From: JADHLN01 sp965658435
GTDB taxonomy: Bacteria; Pseudomonadota; Alphaproteobacteria; Rickettsiales; JABIRX01
Reading direction: 5' to 3'
Assembly: GCA_965658435.1 (NCBI GenBank)
Contig: CBFHSE010000019.1
Coordinates: forward strand, 1-28,383
Length of the DNA: 28,383 nt
Below the pieces are notes generated by a model. It saw only the letters and a program-made list of their open reading frames with translations, was not told the origin of the DNA and did not search any database. This document shows positions 1-6,461 of the stretch, one piece after another; positions within the stretch are counted from its first letter, which is position 1, and each line of letters starts with the position of its first letter. A program made the translations under genes and the position numbers.

Positions 1-1
1 T

Positions 2-598
2 TCTTTTTGTTCGTGGTCTATTATATTTGATAAGTTTATTAAATTTAAGATTCTTAATAAAAGAGCAAGAAAATTTAACTCTGAATATTGGTCTGGTGTT
101 GAATTAATGTCTTTTTATGAAAAGTTAAAAAATAATGATAACCATCCTTTTTCACATTTATTAATAACGGCTATTAATGAATGGCAGTTACATGATGATA
201 AAGACTTGAAAGATAATTACAAAAAAGAAAGATTGAAGGAGAGAATTTATCAATCTATGATGATTGCTAGAAATAGAGCAGTTAATAGATTAGAAAAAAA
301 TATCAATTTTTTAGCAATTATTTCATCTTCCTCTCCTTTTATTGGTTTATTTGGAACTGTTTGGGGAATCATGAATTCATTTGCTGCTATAGTTGACGCA
401 AAAAATGTAAGTCTTGCCGTTGTTGCTCCTGGTATTGCTGAGGCTCTCTTTGCTACAGCTATTGGTTTGTTTGCAGCAATTCCTGCTTTGATTTTTTATA
501 ACATATATGTTAATCATTTAGATTTATATAATTCAAAATTAGAGGATTTTTCATCTGAAATGTTGAATTTGTTATCTCGTCAAATGGATAAGATTTAA
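2..598 (+). CDS. tolQ: TolQ, Tol-Pal system proton channel subunit (5' truncated by window edge)
   Basis: TolQ is the MotA/TolQ/ExbB-type inner-membrane subunit that, with TolR, uses the proton motive force to energise TolA and help outer-membrane constriction at division. The frame is open from base 2; the first in-frame ATG, at 107, lies inside the conserved region. The codons before it encode the end of transmembrane helix 1 and a basic loop ending SEYWSGVEL, so roughly 30 N-terminal residues lie outside the window and 198 are visible. The two conserved helices follow: SPFIGLFGTVWGIM (channel Thr at 356-358) and EALFATAIGLFAAIPA. The stop shares one base with the tolR ATG, which indicates translational coupling. 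The family call is firm. ExbB is the alternative, but tolR and a TolA with a TolA-like C-terminal domain follow directly. Confidence 0.93.
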   Translation, partial: SFCSWSIIFDKFIKFKILNKRARKFNSEYWSGVELMSFYEKLKNNDNHPFSHLLITAINEWQLHDDKDLKDNYKKERLKERIYQSMMIARNRAVNRLEKNINFLAIISSSSPFIGLFGTVWGIMNSFAAIVDAKNVSLAVVAPGIAEALFATAIGLFAAIPALIFYNIYVNHLDLYNSKLEDFSSEMLNLLSRQMDKI

Positions 599-1029
599 TG
601 ATTTATAAGGCTAATTATACTTCGATAGCTGATAGAAGGGCAAGGAGAAAAGTAAACGCACATATAAATGTAACACCTTTTATTGATGTAGTTCTAGTTT
701 TATTAATAGTTTTTATGATATCTGCGCCATTAATGGTTAGTGGAGTAAATGTTAGTTTACCTTCTAATAATTCGGCAAAAGCAATATCTTCAGAAACTCC
801 TTTTACATTAACTGTTAAAAATACAGGTCAGATTTTTTTTGAGGATAAAAATATTAAGTTTTCTGATGTTAAAGATTTTGTTAAAAAAAATGTTTTAAGT
901 GTAAATAATCGTATTTACATAAGGGGTGACAGTAATGTAAGTTATGGAAATATAATGAAAATTATAGCAGAAATCAACTCAATAGGTTATAATAAGGTAT
1001 CACTTGTAACTGAAACTGATATTGATTAG
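598..1029 (+). CDS. tolR: TolR, Tol-Pal system ExbD-family subunit
   Basis: TolR is an ExbD/TolR-family protein that forms the proton channel with TolQ. It is 143 residues long, normal for the family. There is one transmembrane helix at about residues 25-45, starting INVTPFIDVVLVLLIVFM and including the conserved proton-carrying Asp (D30). A periplasmic domain ends in SYGNIMKIIAEINSIGY, the usual TolR C-terminal motif. The start ATG overlaps the tolQ stop by one base, and the tolA start follows within a few bases of the TolR stop, so tolQ, tolR and tolA form one operon. Confidence 0.94.
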   Translation: MIYKANYTSIADRRARRKVNAHINVTPFIDVVLVLLIVFMISAPLMVSGVNVSLPSNNSAKAISSETPFTLTVKNTGQIFFEDKNIKFSDVKDFVKKNVLSVNNRIYIRGDSNVSYGNIMKIIAEINSIGYNKVSLVTETDID

Positions 1030-1033
1030 ATTA

Positions 1034-1834
1034 ATGTATAAGAGTTTTATATTATCATTATTATTTCATTTTTTTATAATTATTTTTCTGTTTGTAATAT
1101 TGCCTAAATTTTTTACAAAGAAAAATAATATTGAAATAGCCGTAGATATTATATCTGTTGAACAAGTAAAACCTATATTAAACCCTAAAGATATTATTAA
1201 TCAGAAAAATACTGATAAAATAAGAGAACCTATTCCTGATAATAAAATAAGTGATGATAAAATACCTGCTCCATTTGAGAATAAGGAGGAGTCTAAGAAG
1301 AAGGAAATTAGCAAAAAGAAGCTAAAAAAAATGGAGAAACAGATTAAAAAAACCGTTGATCAATTAAAATCTGATATAGGTAAGGCTGTAGAAGATGGTT
1401 CTGATCAGAAAAGCCAAGATATAGGAGATATATTAAAGGAAGTTAAGCGTATTCAGGGTGAAGAAAAGGAGAGGTTTAACAGAGAAAGATTTTTATATGG
1501 AGATAATTTAACAGCATTAGAAGAAGCCAATATTAGAAAACAAGTTAATTTTTGTTGGAGTAATATTATTAATAAAATATTTCTAAAAGAAGATCTAAGT
1601 GATATTGAGGTAAGAGTAAAAGTTTCGTTTGATAGTGAAGGATTTGTGAAGAATGTAGATTTTAGTGAAGATATGCATAAATATATGGAGATTGATAATG
1701 ATTTATATAGAAAATTGGCGGATAGTGTAAGAAGTACATTTCTTAGATGTAAGAAAATTGAAGCTATGCCAAAATCTAAATATAGTAAATGGAAGCAATT
1801 AGAATTTGTTTTTAGACCTGAAGCTATAAATTAA
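1034..1834 (+). CDS. tolA: TolA, Tol-Pal system membrane-spanning link protein
   Basis: TolA is anchored in the inner membrane and reaches through the periplasm to contact TolB, Pal and the outer membrane. The protein (266 residues from this start) has an N-terminal transmembrane helix at about 4-26, a Pro/Asp/Lys-rich stretch, a Lys/Glu-rich probable coiled coil at about 80-150, and a C-terminal TonB/TolA-like domain with the paired cysteines seen in alphaproteobacterial TolA (NFCWSNI and FLRCKKIEAMP). I chose the ATG at 1034, four bases after the tolR stop. A TTG at 1022 in the same frame would add four residues and overlap tolR by eight bases. There is no clear Shine-Dalgarno for either. 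The genes usually following tolA, tolB and pal, are not here. Confidence 0.9.
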   Translation: MYKSFILSLLFHFFIIIFLFVILPKFFTKKNNIEIAVDIISVEQVKPILNPKDIINQKNTDKIREPIPDNKISDDKIPAPFENKEESKKKEISKKKLKKMEKQIKKTVDQLKSDIGKAVEDGSDQKSQDIGDILKEVKRIQGEEKERFNRERFLYGDNLTALEEANIRKQVNFCWSNIINKIFLKEDLSDIEVRVKVSFDSEGFVKNVDFSEDMHKYMEIDNDLYRKLADSVRSTFLRCKKIEAMPKSKYSKWKQLEFVFRPEAIN

Positions 1835-1860
1835 TATATGATCAAAAATCAGTATAGTTA

Positions 1861-1888
1861 TTGCATAATTAAATAATTTTGTAATAAT
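1861..1888 (+). promoter_or_regulatory. possible sigma-70 promoter of the rnd-kdsD-lptCA-lptB operon
   Basis: TTGCAT (1861-1866) and AATAAT (1883-1888) are separated by 16 bases, upstream of the Shine-Dalgarno at 1905-1908. The -10 matches the consensus at five of six positions and the -35 only partly. In DNA this AT-rich such matches occur by chance, so this is a moderate call. Confidence 0.35.
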
Positions 1889-1904
1889 TATATTCTAATC
1901 TTAC

Positions 1905-1908
1905 AAGG
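1905..1908 (+). promoter_or_regulatory. Shine-Dalgarno AAGG deciding the RNase D start
   Basis: AAGG (followed by T) matches the core of the anti-Shine-Dalgarno complement and lies eight bases before the ATA at 1917. Clear Shine-Dalgarno sequences are rare in this window, which makes the match next to a gene lacking a normal start codon more meaningful. An ATT at 1923 would be 14 bases away, too far to be ideal. Confidence 0.5.
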
Positions 1909-1916
1909 TATCAAAA

Positions 1917-2531
1917 ATAGCTATTTATTTACACCACAATGATCTTCCCAATGACCTAAAAATATCTTCAAATGAAGTTGCTATTGATACAGAGACGATG
2001 GGTTTAAATATTAAGCGTGATCATTTATGTGTGCTTCAACTATCTTTTGGAGATGGAGATGCTCATTTAGTTAAATTTAACTGTAATAAATATGATAGTC
2101 CTAATCTTAATAAAATTCTATCAGATGATAAAATAACAAAGATATTTCATTTTGCTAGATTTGATATAGCTGTTATTAGATATTACTTAAATGTTAATAT
2201 GAATAATATCTTTTGCACTAAAATTGCTTCAAGATTATCTAGGACATATACAGATTTTCATGGTTTAAAAGATTTATGCTCAGAATTATTAGGGGTATCT
2301 ATTTCTAAAGCCCAACAAAGTTCAAATTGGGGGGCAGAGGAATTATCCAATGCACAAAAAAAATATGCGGCTCAGGATGTACTATATCTTCATGATTTAA
2401 AAAATAAATTAACTGAAATGTTAGAAAACTCTGGAAGATTAGCTCTAGCAAATGAATGTTTTAAATTTTTAAATTATAGAGTTGATCTTGATTTAAATGG
2501 TTGGGATGGTCTTGATATATTTAAACATTAG
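1917..2531 (+). CDS. rnd: Ribonuclease D, short HRDC-less form, with a non-canonical ATA (or ATT) start
   Basis: This is a DEDDy-family 3'-5' exoribonuclease acting in stable-RNA maturation and turnover. All three exonuclease motifs are present: ExoI AIDTET (D24, E26), ExoII FHFARFD (D83) and ExoIII YAAQD (Y150, D154). The first in-frame ATG (1998) lies after ExoI and would delete two metal-binding acids. The frame is open back to 1899 but has no ATG, GTG or TTG there. Homologues begin about one to five residues before a LH..DLP motif, here at 1929-1949. An ATA at 1917, eight bases after AAGG, gives 204 residues, the usual length for short alphaproteobacterial RNase D without HRDC domains. 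ATT at 1923 is the alternative. The identity is firm; the exact start codon is inferred. kdsD follows after five bases. Confidence 0.88.
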   Translation: MAIYLHHNDLPNDLKISSNEVAIDTETMGLNIKRDHLCVLQLSFGDGDAHLVKFNCNKYDSPNLNKILSDDKITKIFHFARFDIAVIRYYLNVNMNNIFCTKIASRLSRTYTDFHGLKDLCSELLGVSISKAQQSSNWGAEELSNAQKKYAAQDVLYLHDLKNKLTEMLENSGRLALANECFKFLNYRVDLDLNGWDGLDIFKH

Positions 2532-2536
2532 TTAAA

Positions 2537-3493
2537 ATGTCTAAAAATTATATAAATATTGCACAGAATGTTATAAAAAAAGAAATACAGGGTTTAGAAG
2601 AGGTTTCTCATTATTTAGGCAGTGAGTTTATAGAGTTAATTGAACTTATATTAAATATTAAGGGTAGGGTTATTTTAAGTGGCATGGGAAAAAGTGGTCA
2701 TATTGCTAATAAGATATCTGCTACATTATCTTCATTAGGAACTCCATCCTATTTTATTCATCCTGGTGAAGCAAGTCATGGTGATTTAGGAATGATAACT
2801 AAAGATGATGTTGTTTTTTTACTTTCAAATTCTGGAGAGACTAAAGAGCTATCAGATATTATAAATTATTGTACAAGATTTGATATTAAATTAGTTGCTC
2901 TTGTCAGAAAATCTTCATCTTTGTTAGTATCTGCTTCTGATATAGCTATTATTTTACCAGAAACATCTGAAGCATCCTCAATTAATGCGCCAACAACATC
3001 AACAACTATGATGTTAGCATTTGGTGATGCCTTAGCAGTTACTCTAGCAGATGTTAAAGGTTTTTCTCAGGATGATTTTGGTGTTCTTCATCCAGGTGGT
3101 AAGTTAGGTAGTCAATGTATTAAGATTATTGATATTATGAGGGATATAAATATAACACCAATTTGTGCAGAGGATGATAATGTCAAAAGCGTAATTAATA
3201 AAATATCGGAATCAAAAATTGGAGCAGTAGCAGTTTGTGATTCAGTTAAGAATATTATAGGTGTTATTACAGATGGTGATTTAAGAAGATATTTTGCAAA
3301 TAGTGATATGACAGGTTGTGCATCTAGTATTATGAGTAAAAATCCTAAATTAATAAATGTTAACTCTCTAGCATTAGAGGCAGTCAATATTATGAATAAA
3401 TATGAAATAACAGCTATCTTTATAGTTGATGATAAAAAGAAATTAGTTGGAGTTTTACATTTACATGATTGCTTTAAAGCCGGAATTATATAA
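2537..3493 (+). CDS. kdsD: D-arabinose-5-phosphate isomerase (KdsD/KpsF family)
   Basis: This enzyme interconverts ribulose-5-phosphate and arabinose-5-phosphate in the cytoplasm, the first step towards Kdo for LPS inner core. The 318 residues match the family. A SIS domain at about 35-175 carries GMGKSGHIANKISATLSS, SHGDLGMI and the sugar-phosphate loop SNSGET, and is followed by FGVLHPGGKLG. Two CBS domains lie at about 200-258 and 265-318, with VITDGDLRR at the end of the first. The gene starts five bases after rnd, and its last 29 bases overlap the lptCA start, so it belongs to one operon for LPS precursor synthesis and LPS export. KpsF of capsule loci is the paralogous name, but the lpt context favours KdsD. 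Confidence 0.93.
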   Translation: MSKNYINIAQNVIKKEIQGLEEVSHYLGSEFIELIELILNIKGRVILSGMGKSGHIANKISATLSSLGTPSYFIHPGEASHGDLGMITKDDVVFLLSNSGETKELSDIINYCTRFDIKLVALVRKSSSLLVSASDIAIILPETSEASSINAPTTSTTMMLAFGDALAVTLADVKGFSQDDFGVLHPGGKLGSQCIKIIDIMRDINITPICAEDDNVKSVINKISESKIGAVAVCDSVKNIIGVITDGDLRRYFANSDMTGCASSIMSKNPKLINVNSLALEAVNIMNKYEITAIFIVDDKKKLVGVLHLHDCFKAGII

Positions 3494-4448
3494 AAAAAAC
3501 TATATTAAGATATATTATCTTGAGAAATATACTAGAATTATATTTTATATATTAATATTACTCTTTTTATCATATCCGATTTATAAGAAAATATTATCTT
3601 TGAATTCTGTAAAATCTTTTCTTATAGTTAAAGATCAATTGGGTATGATTGATGCAAAATTCAAGCAAATTGATGAGAATGGTAATATTATTGAGATATT
3701 TGCAGATAAGGCTATTCATAAGGGGCAATCAATATTAATTTTTGATAATATAACTGCTACAAATAATTATAATAATAACCAAATAAATCTTGTGGCTGAT
3801 AGAGCTGCATATAATAAAAATAATAAGGAATTATTTTTTAATAATAATGTTCATATATCACAGCAAAATGATTTTAAATTAGTATCAAGAGAATCTATAT
3901 ATAATATATCCAAATCTTTAATAAAAGGTAATGCAAAGATTGAGTTTGAAAATTATGTGGGTAGATTTTTAGCTGATTCATATGAGCTTTTTACGGAGAA
4001 AAAATTATATTATTTTAATGATAATATTATAATATTTTTAAATTCAGATAGGAAAAATGCAGAAATATCCTCTAATAGTATTATTGTTGATGATAGTAAT
4101 TTTGTAATTATTGCAAATGATAATCCTAAATATAATGATCATGAATTATTCTTATCTGGAGATGAGTTAATAATTTATTATAAAAGAGATATTAATAAAC
4201 AAATTATAATTGATAATATTTTAGTGAATAATAATGTTAGGGTAAAACATAAAGACTCTATTGTCACTGGTGATAAAGCAGTTTTTTATAATGGAATTAA
4301 TGAGATTGAGATAATTGATAATGTTAACTTAAAACAAGAAAATAATTTATTAAAAGGTGCAAGGTTAAAGTATAATTTATTAGACTCATCTATTAGAGTT
4401 TTAGATTCAGATAAAAGCAAACTAGAGTTAAAATATGAAAAAAAATAA
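3465..4448 (+). CDS. LptC-LptA fusion, LPS transport bridge protein
   Basis: LptC anchors and LptA extends the periplasmic bridge that moves LPS from the LptB2FG transporter to the outer membrane. One 327-residue frame holds both. A short cytoplasmic tail and a transmembrane helix at about 25-40 lead into an LptC-like domain (about 50-193, with FADKAIHKGQ, LVADRAAYN and LFFNNNVHIS). From about residue 198 to 320 there is an LptA/OstA-like domain (LSGDELIIYY, VTGDKAVFYNG, ENNLLKGARLKYNLL). No signal peptide or hydrophobic stretch lies between them, only a short linker near base 4056. Alphaproteobacteria normally have two genes, lptC and lptA, between kdsD and lptB; only this frame lies there. 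I chose the ATG at 3465, inside the kdsD 3' end; a TTG at 3447 is also in frame. The lptB start overlaps by 14 bases. Confidence 0.85.
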   Translation: MIALKPELYKKNYIKIYYLEKYTRIIFYILILLFLSYPIYKKILSLNSVKSFLIVKDQLGMIDAKFKQIDENGNIIEIFADKAIHKGQSILIFDNITATNNYNNNQINLVADRAAYNKNNKELFFNNNVHISQQNDFKLVSRESIYNISKSLIKGNAKIEFENYVGRFLADSYELFTEKKLYYFNDNIIIFLNSDRKNAEISSNSIIVDDSNFVIIANDNPKYNDHELFLSGDELIIYYKRDINKQIIIDNILVNNNVRVKHKDSIVTGDKAVFYNGINEIEIIDNVNLKQENNLLKGARLKYNLLDSSIRVLDSDKSKLELKYEKK

Positions 4449-5163
4449 ATTAGAAGCTATTAATATCCATAAATCTTATGGTAAAAAGAAAATTCTTAAA
4501 GGTATTAATATTGAAGTTAATTCAGGAGAGGTAGTAGCCTTACTGGGTCCTAATGGAGCTGGTAAAACCACTTTCTTTTATAGTTTGATTGGTCTTGTTA
4601 ATTCATCAGAAGGTCAAATTATGTTAAATAGTGAAGATATTACTAAATATCCAATTTATTTGAGAGGTCAAATGGGCCTTGGTTATTTACCTCAAGAAAA
4701 TTCTATTTTTAGAGATATGTCTGTTGAAGATAATATATCTACAATTTTAGAGATAAAATATAAAAATAATTCAGAAAGAAATCAAAAATTAGAAAAATTA
4801 CTAACTGAATTTGGTATCAAGAAAATTAGAAAATCTAATGCTCAGTCATTATCTGGTGGGGAGAGAAGGAGGGTAGAAATTGCTAGATGCCTTGCTTCTA
4901 ATCCAGATTTTGTTTTACTTGATGAGCCATTTGCTGGTGTGGATCCAATTGCTGTTGCAGATATAAGAAATTTAGTTTTACATTTAAAAGATAGAAATAT
5001 TGGTGTTATTATTACAGATCATAATGTAAGAGAAACATTAGAGGTTGTTGACAGAGCATATATTATATTTGATGGTAAAGTTTTATGTGAAGGTAATCAA
5101 AGAGAGATATTATCTAATGCTAAGGTAAAAAAATATTATTTAGGTAAAGATTTTAAGGCTTAG
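4435..5163 (+). CDS. lptB: LptB, LPS export ABC transporter ATP-binding protein
   Basis: LptB is the cytoplasmic ATPase that, as a dimer with LptF and LptG, extracts LPS from the inner membrane and drives it along the Lpt bridge. The protein has 242 residues, typical of LptB. It shows Walker A GPNGAGKTT (38-46), a Q-loop (YLPQENSIFRDMSVEDN), the signature LSGGERRRVEIAR (starting at 139), Walker B FVLLDEPFAGVDP (catalytic E164) and the switch His in ITDHNVRETL. The LFRDMSVEDN-like Q-loop and SGGERRR signature are LptB hallmarks. It overlaps lptCA by 14 bases. The stop TAG (5161-5163) overlaps the convergent tolB stop. The genes often following lptB elsewhere (rpoN, hpf, ptsN) are absent here. 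Confidence 0.96.
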   Translation: MKKNKLEAINIHKSYGKKKILKGINIEVNSGEVVALLGPNGAGKTTFFYSLIGLVNSSEGQIMLNSEDITKYPIYLRGQMGLGYLPQENSIFRDMSVEDNISTILEIKYKNNSERNQKLEKLLTEFGIKKIRKSNAQSLSGGERRRVEIARCLASNPDFVLLDEPFAGVDPIAVADIRNLVLHLKDRNIGVIITDHNVRETLEVVDRAYIIFDGKVLCEGNQREILSNAKVKKYYLGKDFKA

Positions 5164-6461
5164 TTGTTATATTCAATCCAATCAGCATCAGATGCATCAT
5201 TATCAGTTTTAATTTTCTTAATTATGTCCCCATTTAGATTAGTGATATAGAGGTTTGAATAATTTGATTTGATATTTGATTTTTTTGGATTCATACGTGT
5301 AAAAATAATAAACTTGCTATTAGGCGCCCAACTAGGTGTGTCGTCTTTATATGATTTTGTTAGGTTTTTTACCTCTAAGTTATTCATATTTACAATGCCA
5401 ATATGTGATTTTCCTCGATGGGTTTTTGTGTAAGTAATATATTTGCCATCTGGTGACCATCTTGGAGTGGAATAATTACCAGAGGTAAAATTTATTTTTT
5501 TTAATTTTTTAGTCTCTATATCTAGCAAATATAATTTTTGTGCTCCATCACGATCGGAGCTAAAAATGATAGTTTTATTATCGGGAGAAAAATCTGGTGA
5601 TGTATCAATTGCAGGATGATTTGTTAGTCTTGTCTTTTTTTTATTTATAAAATTATATATCATTATTTCGCTATTTCCTTCAAATGATGAACTATAAGCT
5701 AACATTGTGCCATCCTTACTAAAGCGTGGTGCAAAATTAAGTTTTTTATCTTTTAATAATTTTTTAGATTCTTTTTTCTTTAGATCGTAAATAAATAGTT
5801 GTGGTAAATTATTTTGATATGCAAGATAAACAATATTTTTACCATTTGGATTAAATCTTGGAGATAAAATTAGGTCATGTTTGATATTTAAGTAACTTAT
5901 ATCATCGTCATATATGTTCTTAATAGCAAGTTTGCGTTTTCTTTTTAATGCAGAGCCATGTTCTGATATATATAATATTTTCGTGTTTTGATAACCATTA
6001 ATACCTGTATAATATTTAAATATTTTATCAGATATTAAGGCTGCTATTTTGCTAGCTTGATGCTTATTTTGTAATTGATAATTTTCCTTAAATATGTTTT
6101 TTTGGTGAATATGATCGTAAAATATTATATCTGCATCATAGGAATTATAGATATTTTTTTTTACATGAATTTCTAATTCGCCATAATAAAAATTTTGAGG
6201 GTTTCCTTCATTTAATTTTTCAAATGAGCTTGCTTTATCATTGGCAATAGAAAAGATTTTTGTTGAATATAGCTGTTTCTTGATGTTTTTATTTATTTTA
6301 TAGGCAATATTTCTGCTGCTAAACTTATCACCTGTTATTATTGGTATATTAATATCAATTAAATCTTCATTACCTCCATATATATTAATAGCTGCGCTAT
6401 ATGAATTGTTAATATATTGAAAAAATAATAAAATTATTAATATTACTTTTATTTTCTTCAT
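5160..6461 (-). CDS. tolB: TolB, periplasmic Tol-Pal beta-propeller protein
   Basis: TolB is the periplasmic protein that cycles between Pal and TolA during outer-membrane constriction. The 433-residue protein has a signal peptide (basic start MKKIK, hydrophobic core, probable cleavage after NNSYSA), an N-terminal alpha/beta domain to about residue 160 (INIYGGNEDLIDINIPII at its start), and a six-bladed propeller made of repeats such as SPRFNPNGKNIVYLAYQ, APRFSKDGTMLAYSSSF, SPDFSPDNKTIIFSSDR and TPRWSPDGKYITYTKT. Its start codon overlaps the purL stop (TCAT at 6458-6461 on the + strand), so it is probably translated from a purL message. It is separated from tolQRA by the lpt operon and lies on the opposite strand. 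No pal gene is adjacent. Confidence 0.94.
   Translation of the reverse strand: MKKIKVILIILLFFQYINNSYSAAINIYGGNEDLIDINIPIITGDKFSSRNIAYKINKNIKKQLYSTKIFSIANDKASSFEKLNEGNPQNFYYGELEIHVKKNIYNSYDADIIFYDHIHQKNIFKENYQLQNKHQASKIAALISDKIFKYYTGINGYQNTKILYISEHGSALKRKRKLAIKNIYDDDISYLNIKHDLILSPRFNPNGKNIVYLAYQNNLPQLFIYDLKKKESKKLLKDKKLNFAPRFSKDGTMLAYSSSFEGNSEIMIYNFINKKKTRLTNHPAIDTSPDFSPDNKTIIFSSDRDGAQKLYLLDIETKKLKKINFTSGNYSTPRWSPDGKYITYTKTHRGKSHIGIVNMNNLEVKNLTKSYKDDTPSWAPNSKFIIFTRMNPKKSNIKSNYSNLYITNLNGDIIKKIKTDNDASDADWIEYNN

Noticed and set aside
107..109. ATG at 107 as the tolQ start
   Set aside because: The frame is open to the window edge and the upstream codons encode TolQ-like sequence (end of helix 1, SEYWSGVEL). 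The gene is cut by the window edge.
1998..2000. ATG at 1998 as the RNase D start
   Set aside because: It would remove the ExoI Asp and Glu and the N-terminal LH..DLP strand that homologues share.
3112..3387. Open frame antisense to kdsD
   Set aside because: It is a mirror of a well-conserved CBS-domain gene, has no ribosome-binding site and shows no recognisable protein family.
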